Shown here one piece after another: positions 1 through 10,494 of a stretch of DNA of 64,000 nt. A program made the position numbers and the translations under genes. The notes beneath the pieces were generated by a model, which saw only the letters and a list, made by a program, of their open reading frames with translations, searched no databases and was not told the origin of the DNA. The DNA comes from Tethya wilhelma (Eukaryota; Porifera; Demospongiae; Tethyida; Tethyidae), in the NCBI GenBank assembly GCA_964030475.1, contig CAXIPT010000002.1:20326902-20390901 (forward strand), in the 5' to 3' direction. The number at the start of each line of letters is the position of its first letter. Position 1 is the first letter of the stretch.

Positions 1-534
1 TTCCGTGATGAATCCAACAGCTGCATTGCCGTCCACTGTGTGGCTGGACTGGGCAGAGCACCTGTACTGGTGGCCATTGCCCTCATTGAATCAGGCATGA
101 AGTACCACATGGCTGTTGATCTCATCAGACAGTGAGTCCACTGTGTGTCCTGTCTCTCCCACTGATGGGTTTTGTGAATTGGGCAATTAGAGAGTGGTTT
201 TATCCTATAGTCTCTTTAATGTGGTCTCTGTGGTCGCTAACATACACAGTGTGGTGGCCGCCACTGTTTGGGTATTTATTGGCTATAATTATATACCATT
301 CTCATTTCCTGTCTGAGATCACCTGGTTATAGTAGCTCTGTATGGTATTACTACTTTCATGTATTAGCAAAACTTTAGCAGAATGGCTGCGTGTGTAGTT
401 GTATGAACATCTGTAACATCTATTGTCTGTGTGTTGCTTGCAGGAAGAGAAGGGGAGCCATCAACCAGAAGCAGTTGGAGTACCTGGAGAGCTACAAGGC
501 CAGCAATAAGCCTGCTGTGTGCAGGCTCATGTGA
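1..534 (+). CDS. PTP4A: PTP4A (PRL) protein tyrosine phosphatase, 3' part
   Basis: Last two exons of a PRL-type dual-specificity phosphatase: 1-131 and 444-534, stop TGA at 532-534, joined by a GTGAGT...CAG intron. The first exon encodes the P-loop [10 protein letters not shown], the CX5R catalytic motif with the Ala that marks the PRL family in place of Ser/Thr after the Arg. The second begins KRRGAIN, matching the conserved PRL helix. The protein ends ...AVCRLM, so the last four residues (Cys-Arg-Leu-Met) form a CaaX prenylation box as in vertebrate PRLs; membrane anchoring is inferred. The tail between the KQLEYLE helix and the CaaX box is shorter and less basic than in vertebrate PRL1-3. 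The 5' exons lie before the window. Family assignment is firm; the paralogue number cannot be given. Confidence 0.93.
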
Positions 535-1678
535 ACTAATATTGGTCAGCTATATTAGAGTGCATGTCATAAGTTGCTCCTTCCATTCCAATGCCCACTC
601 GTGAGCGAGTGTGTTTGTGTGTTTGCTGTCGTAATAATTTGTACAAATCAAGAGTAATTCATGTAAAGAGCCTATAACATAATTAGTAACACATGAAGTA
701 ATTATTATTGTGCATAACATATTATTATACATCCTAATTTTTAGCACCAGATTAATTTAATTGCACCGTTTTAGTTTTCTTACTCTGATAAATTATTATT
801 GTCACCTATCTACATATTCTTATTGTGTACATATGTTATGGTGAGATTTTTGATTATTTTGTGGTGCTCTTTTTTGATGTATATATATAAATTTGTTTAT
901 TTAATTCTTTTCATCTCTTGACTTTACATCTTTCTGCTCTTGTGTGTGATAAGATTAATTATGATGATTAATATTAATAGCATACCTATCTAGTCATTTA
1001 CGTCATTATATTATTCAACGCAAAATTTGAGGCTGTTCTTGTCACGTGGTGTGTCTAGAGGCCTTCATTTCCAGACTCCTCCCAACTTTCAAAAAAAAAA
1101 AAAATTATTGTAACAATTAAAATTTTAATTTGTGTAACTAACATGTGCCCAGGAGGTTATCACTACAGCAAATCTATGTACCAGATTTTGATAATCTGTG
1201 CATAATGAATAAGGATGATTATATACCATGCACTACACTGGCATGCAGACTCTACCATTCATGTGTGAAGAGTCTCTGGCAAGCCAGGCTAACTACGCAG
1301 AGGGAGTGGATATGGATAGATATGGCATATGGATGGACCACCCATATGGCCATACAGGCCTTCTCCCTTGCATTGACTTTGCAAGAAAATATTTGTGAGG
1401 GAGGAGCTTGGGAACAAGGCTATCAGGCTGCTAGCTTTTTCTCCAAATCAAACAGTGTTTCAATCAGTCTGTTAGTGGTTTCACCAACTAAATTATTATA
1501 ATATTATGTAATTACAACAGTCATGCTACAGTAAATATTATAATTGATCTGATGATGCAATAGACTTTATAATCACAGAGCTAGAGGGATGGGTGTTGCT
1601 ATGACTACAGTTCATAGGGTGAGAGTTTCTCCACGACACGGTGGTGGGGGTGGGGGGGAGGGGGAGGGGGAGAAGTAN
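535..1678. other. AT-rich spacer after PTP4A
   Basis: No convincing gene was found. The stretch is AT-rich, with a poly-A run near 1090-1103. An open frame at 1145-1501 has no splice or family support. Around 1395-1440 there is a scrap resembling the inverted-repeat family seen elsewhere in the window (GGGAACAAGGCT type). The stretch ends at a G-rich run and an N at 1678, which marks an assembly join. Confidence 0.5.
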
Positions 1679-2550
1679 ACTCTGGCATATCATACTCCAG
1701 TTGCACTACTGACTGAGAACCAGCTGAGGGTGCTGGTTGCAACTTGAACGGCGAGTCTTTGGCCAAACTTGGAGTAAGATTCCACACTTTGTGGAGGTCG
1801 GCCTCAGCTTGTGGGTCCATCACTGGTGTGGGAGACTGGAGAGGCTGGGCACAAGGTATGCTCAACTGAGATTCCGATATCTCCATGTCGTCCAGCTCCC
1901 TTCCAACTCCACTGCTGTTGAAGCTATCGAGCTCTTTGAAGTCGAGTTGTTGTAGTTCCTTGCTGTGAGGAGAAGGGGGGATGGGACTTGTAAGTCGACT
2001 GGATAGCCCAAAGTCAGGCTCAAACTGTGCTCTGTTCTCCCCCTCTTTGTTTTTGTCACCTAAAGAGTCTGTCTTGTCTCTGTTACCATAGTGAGCAGCA
2101 ATGGGCAGTTGTATACTGACAACCAAACTACTGCATTCTTGTTCATCGTCACATTCCAGCTGGTGCCGATCGTGACTGGTGGGACATTCCTCCGTGTAGA
2201 CCAACGGGGGAGCACTGTGCCCATTCTGTGCTGCAGTGTTGGGAGAGTGGATACTCAAGTGTGACATAACTGTTCCCGTGGCATTGTCTTTAGTCACATG
2301 ACCACCATCGGGACCAGCTGTTTGAGAGGAGAAGAGCTCTTTGTCTGAAATAGAACTGACGCTGGTCTCCATCACATCTTCAGCCTTTTCAACGACCACC
2401 ACTGCAGCTGGACTGGGTGGGGGAGAATTGAAGAGAGACTTCTCAGAAAACATGGAGTGTGACTTCATCATTTTACCCTCGGTGCCATCACTCTCTCCCT
2501 GATTGTTGCCATGTTGGACAGAGGCAGAGGGAGGCTGAGATGGAGTAGCT
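1679..2550 (-). repeat. Inverted duplicate arm of REV3L giant exon (copy 1)
   Basis: The reverse complement of 1679-2550 matches 3486-4357 throughout as far as read (872 bp, identical translation). Both arms start or end exactly at an N. This looks like unmerged contig overlap, not a biological palindrome. Confidence 0.9.
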
Positions 2551-3380
2551 GATGGTGGTGGTGGCTGTGTCTGACAGAGCTCCATCATCAGCTCCAACAG
2601 TTCAACGTCAGTTGATTTCTCTGAGGAAAAGATAGCTCATACATGTAAGTGATTGTTAACTTCTATCATGAATGGACTGACTTATTGCTTCAGTTGACAG
2701 CCGCTGGCTTAGTTCCATACTCTCTTGTACAATGTCTTCATCCACTATCACACTCTGATCGGCAGGTTGCTTAGCAACAGCCCCACCCCCACTGTCCTCA
2801 TAGTCCTCAGCACTGGTTGGCTGGTTCATATCCAAATCACACGACTGTGAGTAGACAGTGTTGTCCACACAAAGAACAGACTCATCTGCTTCAGAGCCAC
2901 TGTTATTGATAGGTAATAAACCATCAATAGTCAGTAGGTGATTCTAGGCGAGATCACTTTACCTAATGCCAAGACGATCTTCAATTATCTTGTCAAATTC
3001 CACCCTCAATCTTTCTTCAGCAGGGTGATAAGGCTGTGAACACCGATCTGTGGTAATAAGGGTATATCGGATAAAGAGACTTCTATAAAATTTGCTACTG
3101 TATAGACAACCCACTCACCTGGTGAGAGGGGAGGTGTTAGTGGTAAGTCAATTTTCAACGTTGTTCTTCTTTCTCTCTCCTCAGCCCAGATAGCAGCAAG
3201 ACCCGGGTATCCACCAGACACTTTATTATCGAGAAATAGATTACATCACAATGATGTAGTTATTAACATTATTACAGTGGCATACCCATAGAAAGCTCTT
3301 GTCTGTTTACGATGTCAGCTGCAAGAGCATCTGTTTCAAGTTCACAGACACTCTCCTTGGAGAGGCACACTATCATGTTC
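1679..3380 (-). CDS. REV3L: REV3L 5' exons (DNA polymerase zeta), segment in inverted orientation
   Basis: Five exons read on the minus strand with matching phases: 3380-3286, 3220-3119, 3047-2963, 2899-2682 and 2620-1679, the last cut by the N at 1678. They encode the region after the N-terminal polymerase-B domain of REV3. CELETDALAADIVNR matches vertebrate CELEVDAVAADILNR, and GGYPGLAAIWAEERERR matches GGNPGLQAIWEDEKQRR. The fifth exon is the start of the giant disordered exon typical of REV3L. The same gene continues on the plus strand from 3486, so this block is inverted relative to the rest of its own gene. It is bounded by N bases at 1678 and 3485. Earlier exons (the true N-terminus) are missing, presumably lost at the (GT)n tract. 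Confidence 0.85.
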
Positions 3381-3419
3381 CTGTAAAATGGTGGAACAGT
3401 CTCAGCGAAAAGATATATG

Positions 3420-3420
<1 letters not shown>

Positions 3421-3484
<64 letters not shown>
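3421..3484. repeat. (GT)n microsatellite ending at N 3485
   Basis: About 32 GT units immediately followed by an undetermined base. It coincides with the orientation switch inside REV3L, so it is the likely cause of the assembly break. Confidence 0.95.
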
Positions 3485-3485
3485 N

Positions 3486-4357
3486 AGCTACTCCATCTCA
3501 GCCTCCCTCTGCCTCTGTCCAACATGGCAACAATCAGGGAGAGAGTGATGGCACCGAGGGTAAAATGATGAAGTCACACTCCATGTTTTCTGAGAAGTCT
3601 CTCTTCAATTCTCCCCCACCCAGTCCAGCTGCAGTGGTGGTCGTTGAAAAGGCTGAAGATGTGATGGAGACCAGCGTCAGTTCTATTTCAGACAAAGAGC
3701 TCTTCTCCTCTCAAACAGCTGGTCCCGATGGTGGTCATGTGACTAAAGACAATGCCACGGGAACAGTTATGTCACACTTGAGTATCCACTCTCCCAACAC
3801 TGCAGCACAGAATGGGCACAGTGCTCCCCCGTTGGTCTACACGGAGGAATGTCCCACCAGTCACGATCGGCACCAGCTGGAATGTGACGATGAACAAGAA
3901 TGCAGTAGTTTGGTTGTCAGTATACAACTGCCCATTGCTGCTCACTATGGTAACAGAGACAAGACAGACTCTTTAGGTGACAAAAACAAAGAGGGGGAGA
4001 ACAGAGCACAGTTTGAGCCTGACTTTGGGCTATCCAGTCGACTTACAAGTCCCATCCCCCCTTCTCCTCACAGCAAGGAACTACAACAACTCGACTTCAA
4101 AGAGCTCGATAGCTTCAACAGCAGTGGAGTTGGAAGGGAGCTGGACGACATGGAGATATCGGAATCTCAGTTGAGCATACCTTGTGCCCAGCCTCTCCAG
4201 TCTCCCACACCAGTGATGGACCCACAAGCTGAGGCCGACCTCCACAAAGTGTGGAATCTTACTCCAAGTTTGGCCAAAGACTCGCCGTTCAAGTTGCAAC
4301 CAGCACCCTCAGCTGGTTCTCAGTCAGTAGTGCAACTGGAGTATGATATGCCAGAGT
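3486..4357 (+). repeat. Inverted duplicate arm of REV3L giant exon (copy 2)
   Basis: Partner of 1679-2550 in reverse complement. It begins directly after the (GT)n tract and N at 3485, and the reading frame continues without a break into the rest of REV3L. Confidence 0.9.
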
Positions 4358-6646
4358 TGAGCATGACAAAGTTTGAAGTCTCTGATGATCCCATAATCAG
4401 TGCTTTGGAATCTGACACTCCTTCCTCACTTGTAACTGAAAATGAAACGAATTTGGCAAGCTCCCTACCTCCGTCCCAAATGCTGAGATTATGTTCTTCT
4501 TCTAGTAGTAGCAGGAGGGAGTTATTGAGGGCGCTGTCTCACGCTACCGGTGATGAGGAGATTGGTGATGGTGTGAGAGATGGGAGGGTGGTGGAGGGTG
4601 AGGGTGAGAGTGTGCAGAGTGAGGAGAGTGAACAGGATGAGGATGTGTGGATGTCTCAAGAGGTGTGGGGAGAAGATGAGGATGTGCCAAGATGGAGTCT
4701 TTCTTGTGAAGCAGAGAAAGGGGAGCGTGGTTCTGATAAAGATGAAAAGAAGCAGGATGAGCCCATCCCTCAGCTGGATGGGAGCGGAGACAAACCCATG
4801 GCCAGTGGGCAAGGTGGAAAGAAGAAACGAAGAAGAAGGACTTTAGGCATACCAAGACGGAGGAAATCTCGCAATAAGTCAACCACTGTTCAAACACCTG
4901 TGTCATCACATGACAGCTGCAGTGTGACTGTTGAGCCTGAGTCAGCAGCTGCCTGTAGTGGTGGCAGTGAGTCCTGTAAAGAACCTAGTCAAACAGAATC
5001 ATCAGCAAACAAGACCAGAAAGAGCCTGTCTCTGAAACAACCATCAAAGAAACTCCACCGAACAAAAGAATCGTTGAAAACCGACCAACAGCTGCCATTA
5101 TCACATTTGCAATCGTCTCCAAATCCCAATGATTTGGAACAAGCTAGTGTTTTGAAAGAACAAGCTTTGAGCTGCAGGTTCAAACTTCACCTTGAGAAGG
5201 TTAAGACTTCTTTCAGTGTTGGTAAAAACACAACATCTACTGAAGTTGTTAAGAAAAAATCTGCCCGGCCTGCCAAAAAGAAATCTGCTAATGTTGCTGG
5301 TAGAAAGTCCACCCATACTGCCAGCAAGAGAGGAGAGAGACATAAAGAAAGATTGAGACATAAATCGTCAAGAGAACTCAGCCCATTGGAAAAGAGTACC
5401 ATGGAACAACTTAAGGAGCTTAGCTATATTCAGCAGCTGAAGATGGCTCTGGAGGAATCCAAAAAGACAGCAAGCATACAAATTGAGCAGTCCACTGCCT
5501 CAGAAACAACTCCAAGTGAAATTCAAAGTAGCAGTAGTAGTAGTAGTAGTAGTATAGCTTTAGACTCAACTTCAAAACCATCATCTCGGGAAACGTCAAT
5601 CTTCAAAGGTTCTGTCTCTCCTCAGCTGCTGAGTCCAGTGTCAGTATCATCTCTCACAGGTGATCTTGACATAACAGTGATTGATGAATCTCCGATATAC
5701 AGCAACACTGCAGTGGTGGATCATGCATCTGCTGGATCGGAACCAGCAGCTGTGAACGTTCCAAAACAGGTCTCAGAAACAGGTGCAAGTGTTGACAGAA
5801 GTCTTGGAGAAGTAACGTCTTCAAGTCAATCTGAGCATGTGCCACCTCTGTACGAGCCTGACCTCAATGACGAGGACGGACTGTTAGACACCAGTATCAG
5901 CAGTATTTGTGAGTCTCCTCCCTTGGCTAGTTCACCTATTGCCGGCCGAGGGAGGCAGCTCAGGGAGGAGGAGTACCTTCACCACTCGGACATGAAGCTT
6001 CATCTAGAGACCAGTTTTGAGTCTGACCTTGATATCGCTATGGAAACAGCTGAATCAACTGCCGTACAGACCGATATCTCACTCTCGAGTGAAACCACAG
6101 AATCAGATTTCCCCCAATTCCAGTTGGCATTGAGTAGTGAAGAAGATGGCTGCTGCAGCAACTCAGAATCTGTAATCGATGCTAGTCGATCTCAAGGGAC
6201 GGTGAAAACAGCTCAAAAAATAATTCTGGGACATGGTGCAGGTCCTTCTTCAGTTGGACTGACTTCAGAAGGAGAGCCTTGTGGAGTGAAGGTATCCAAA
6301 CCTCTCATTTTTCCCCCTTCTTCTGAAGAGTTGATGAAGTCTGCTTCCAGCTATGGCATTTCTTCTGCTCAGTACATCAGGCCATTTTACAGCAACCCAA
6401 ATGATGTGCAGCCACCAGTGTAAGACACAGTGTGTTATGTATGTGTTACTGTATGATCAATTGGTGAATCTGTTGCCCCATGTATGACATCTATAGCTCT
6501 GTTGTTATTGTTTTTGTTTTTGTTTTGTTTGTTTGTTTGTTTGTTTGTTTGTTTGTTTTCCAAAAGATTATATGTGATTTTATTTTTCCCATTTCTCTGC
6601 AGGGAAATTGGCGGAAGAGTTTTAAGAGTTCCATCAAAAATGGTGT

Positions 6647-6703
<57 letters not shown>

Positions 6704-8907
6704 CTTACAAACAAAGCAGCTGCCTATTGATGTTGTTCCCTTTTCACTTTCAGTCTTATGAGCTGAAGGAGTTTCACCCAACCTATTCCAAAAGTGGCAG
6801 CGACTGCAATAGCCAATTCTCAACGACTGGTCTCCAACAGATGAGACTTATTGTGAGCATGCTCAGTAGCAGTGTTCCAGGGACACAACCCACACTACCA
6901 CCTCTTTGTCACCCTCCATTGGAGTCCAATAGAAACAAAAAGGCACCATATTCTGCCAAAGATCACAAGAGAGATGTTGAGTTGAAAACAACGTTTTGCA
7001 GCCCATACCACGCCGTTGTACTAACTCCAGCAAACCCCCCTCCACACCCAGCAATAATTAATGAGCAGCTTTTGAAGAGAAACAAAATTCATGACAAAAC
7101 TGAAATTGAAAATAAAACCAACCAGGATGACTCTGAAAGCAGACAATGTGACAAATCAGCACAAGATGAAACCAACCCTGATTTGACCTTGTTGGAAGAA
7201 CACCAGGGGGCACTGATGAGAAATTCACAGGACCCCCCTGGAGAAGAGTCAGGGACCACTAAGAGTCCCCACAGTGTCCATTCTGATTCAAGTTCGTGTG
7301 TTGTAAATGATTCTCTTACCAGCTACCAGGTACCGATGCAGACACACAGCACACCTGTGAGGAGTGAGGCTGGGGAAGGTAGTGAAGGTGGTGAAGGTGG
7401 GGAGGTTGGTGAGGGTGGTGAGGATGAAATAAAGCTAAGAAGTGGATCATCAAGGGAACGGAGCTGTACTCCTGTTAGGAGCAAAAACGATACAACTAGA
7501 CCTCAGGTAGGTTAGGCCTGACTGGTATTCTTCACCTCAAAACCAATGCAACACACACACATACAGCTTCCCTTCACACCAATCAATTCTGGATCGAGGA
7601 GGGCCACCTCCCAGTTGGAGGGACCCACTCCCAACAATACATGTGGGTTCAAAGTCAGCCAGTCGGTGTTACCAGGCTCCTGTGACATTCATGAGGTAGT
7701 TATAGCATTCACTTTGAAGCCTGTATAGTCACTATTGGCAGTGTATCACACTTAACCTTGTAACTCCATGTCCAAGCTGTTGATCTTTAAAGATTTGTGT
7801 GTAGAGTCAATGGTGTGACTTGTATCTTAACACACACCCATACACCCATACACCCATACACCCATACACCCATACACTCATACACCCATACACCCAGGTT
7901 CAGTATCTCACCTCTATGAGTGTTGAGCTCCACATTAGAACTCGAGGTCGTCTTAGACCTGACCCAGAGTTCGACCCGGTGCTGGCACTCTTCTACTTCA
8001 TCCACAATGACTGGCCATTGGAGAATGGAAGAGACAACACCATGTTGGGGGTGCTGGCCATCGACATTGATAACTGTGGATTTGGTAATCCTGCTGGGAG
8101 GGCCCCTCTACCAACGGCAGCTGCTGTGTCCTCTGGAGGAGGCGAGGCAGCTGGCTACCTAGCTGGGAGTGGGATAGTGGAGGGTGTGGATGTGAAGTAT
8201 GTCTCATCGGAGGAAGAGCTCTTTGAGGCTCTGGTGCAGCTTGTTCGAGACAACAACCCGGACTTTCTGGTTGGATATGAAGTGTCCATGTTGTCATGGG
8301 GCTACCTCGTGGAAAGAGCAGCCACTCTGAATATCAACTTGTCTAATGAGCTCTCACGGATGCCAGGTATACAGTATGCAGTATGCAGTACGCAGTACGC
8401 AGTATGCAGTACGCAGCACGCAGTATGCAGTACGCAGTATGCAGTACGCAGTATGCAGTACGCAGTACGCAGTATGCAGTACGCAGTATGCAGTACGCAG
8501 TACGCAGTACGCAGTATGCAGAACGCAGTACGCAGTACGCAGTATGCAGTACACAGTACGCAGTATACAGTACGCAGTACGCAGTATACAGTACGCAGTA
8601 CGCAGTATACAGTACGCAGTACACAGTATACAGTATGTTCCCAGGCCTTCCCTGGCACCTATTTTATATTTCGCAAGTTGCAAAGTTAATTTATGGGGAA
8701 GGCCTGGGAACGAAGCTACCCCCTTTGTTATCACTTAATTCTATATTTAGTCAATTTTTTTTGTTTTCTTTTGTTTCACCCCATTCCCAGAATTAAAAGA
8801 TGGAATTAAGAAATCGGAATCTGTTTCCCGGAATGATTGGTGGTCCTCTAGTCGTGTTCATGTTTTGGGAAGAATAGTGCTCAATGTATGGAGGCTGCTC
8901 AGACATG

Positions 8908-8979
<72 letters not shown>

Positions 8980-9295
8980 ATGTCACATTGTACACATAGT
9001 CGTTCCTAGTCTCGTTCCCAGGCTCCTCCTTCATGAATATATAATGAGGCTAGCCAGTTCCAACTTACACCAGTATTTTACCTTCTACTCTCCTTCCATC
9101 TTGCAGGTGGCATTGACCAGCTACTCATTTGAGAGTACAGCCTACCATGTCCTCCATCAGAGGGTTCCTCTCTTCTCCTTTGAGAGTCTCACCTCCTGGT
9201 ACGACCACCCCACCAGCCTCTACAGGTAAGGAGGCTGCTTATCTTAGAGGGAGGGAGAAACACTGCATGAAGTGAAGTCGATGAACTTGAACAAG

Positions 9296-9338
<43 letters not shown>

Positions 9339-10134
9339 TGTCATAATAGATACAGAGTTGTTGAACACTATTTGAGACGTTGCCATGGTAACTTTGATCT
9401 TCTTGAGAAGTTCAATCTGATTGGTCGAACCAGTGAGTTTGCTCGTCTCTATGGAATTGAGTTTGAGAATGTGACGGGTCGTGGCACCCAGTACCGGGTG
9501 GAGTCCATGATGCTGAGACTGGCCAAACCAGCCAACTATATTGCCATCTCCCCAAGTGTACAGCAGAGAGCCAGGTGAGGGAGTGAGGGGGTGAGGGAGT
9601 GAGGGAGGGAGGGAGTGCAATAGAATTTGAGTCTGTTTCTTTACTGAATAATGAAGTAACAAAATACTTTTAAAAAGGTACAAATTATTTTTGTGTTCAG
9701 GATGGCTGCTCCCGAGTGCTTGCCTCTGATATTGGAACCGGAATCAAAGTTCTACAGTGATCCCGTTCTGGTGCTGGACTTCCAATCTCTGTATCCTTCG
9801 ATGGTGATAGGCTACAACTACTGCTTCTCCACCTGTCTAGGGAGAGTGAGGCACCTGGCTCAGTACGTCATGTCAGCTCAGTTGCATCATTTTATCACGT
9901 CCATATGTCAATGATTCTATTATCCATTCCTGCAGATATGGTGACTTTACGTTTGGAACAAATACCCTCAATGTACCTAATCACACACTTAAGGTATTGG
10001 TCACATGAATGTCACATGACTGTGATAAAATGTTATTATTATTATTATTGACAGAAAATCAAGGACCACATCCACATCTCCCCGAATGGAGTGATCTTTG
10101 TCAAGCACCACATTAGAAAGGGGATTATGACCAC
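3486..10134 (+). CDS. REV3L: REV3L, DNA polymerase zeta catalytic subunit (middle part, incomplete)
   Basis: Catalytic subunit of translesion polymerase zeta. Phase-consistent exons: 3486-6419 (giant Ser/Lys-rich exon), 6603-6642, 6754-7506, 7567-7695, 7898-8366, 8791-8909, 9107-9225, 9350-9574, 9701-9862, 9936-9993, 10055-10134. Diagnostic matches to vertebrate REV3: EIGGRVLRV after [49 protein letters not shown] (exonuclease-like region), [17 protein letters not shown], and polymerase motif A in [20 protein letters not shown]. The plus-strand exons stop at IRKGIMTT. Palm motifs B and C (YGDTDS) and the C-terminal cysteine clusters are absent, and the sequence runs into (CT)n and an N at 10254. 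The gene is therefore truncated by assembly, not necessarily in the genome. The N-terminal part is on the minus strand at 1679-3380. The middle of the giant exon is too divergent to align by eye. Confidence 0.93.
6643..6701. repeat. (GT)n tract starting at a REV3L splice donor
   Basis: The exon ends at 6642 (ATG codon) and the intron begins directly with GTGTGTGTGAGTGTGTG, so the repeat supplies the 5' splice site. Confidence 0.85.
7832..7896. repeat. Short tandem repeat, ACACCCAT unit
   Basis: Roughly eight copies of an 8-bp unit directly before a REV3L splice acceptor (exon starts 7898). The repeat's final ACACCCAG provides the AG. Confidence 0.85.
8367..8634. repeat. 7-bp minisatellite (GTAYGCA) in a REV3L intron
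   Basis: About 38 head-to-tail copies of a 7-mer, GTATGCA or GTACGCA, with a few GTACACA, GTATACA and GCACGCA variants. It starts at the splice donor after 8366. Because 7 is not a multiple of 3 and the unit and its complement lack stops, all six frames stay open, which creates spurious repetitive open frames on both strands. Confidence 0.95.
8637..8711. repeat. Inverted-repeat hairpin element
   Basis: Arm 8637-8652 (GTTCCCAGGCCTTCCC) is complementary to 8695-8711 across about 42 bp. It directly abuts the 7-bp minisatellite. It resembles other GGGAACNAGGCT-type inverted repeats in this window, near 1400, 9010 and 54535. Confidence 0.7.
8910..8978. repeat. (GT)n tract starting at a REV3L splice donor
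   Basis: The exon ends GAG at 8909 and the intron begins with the GT repeat, so the microsatellite itself is the donor. Confidence 0.85.
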
Positions 10135-10189
10135 GTAAGTGTTTGTGGGGGATGGAAGAGTCTTGTGAAAAGAAATTTACTTACCACCA

Positions 10190-10253
<64 letters not shown>

Positions 10254-10494
10254 NTTCCATTTTGATGTAGCTGAAGATCAAAAGTACTTTTTTATGACGA
10301 CCCGTTTGGTAACGTAACAAAACAATGTTGCTATGGTAATAAACTTTAACCTTCAGATCTGAACAAAAGTATTCACAACACAACAAACTTATCATGAATC
10401 CATATTATAGATATTAGAGACTATCAACATAATATTATTGTAAAATGACATTAGAACACGCACAGCACAACAGTAATAGTAGCCTACACACACT
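10135..10494. other. Junction region after truncated REV3L, (CT)n and N
   Basis: A normal GTAAGT donor follows 10134, then a (CT)n tract at 10194-10253 and one N at 10254. No further REV3L exon follows; a different gene on the other strand comes next. The likeliest reading is a contig join at the microsatellite. The 10255-10494 part is AT-rich and probably 3' flank of the TRIM-like gene. Confidence 0.7.

Noticed and set aside
1145..1501. 118-codon open frame
   Set aside because: No splice sites, no recognisable domain, AT-rich spacer composition; likely chance.
8367..8634. CRISPR-like array
   Set aside because: Contiguous 7-bp repeats without spacers in a eukaryotic intron; not a CRISPR.
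8346..8796. Long repetitive open frames on both strands
   Set aside because: They are translations of the 7-bp minisatellite, which lacks stops in every frame; only the flanking REV3L exons are supported.
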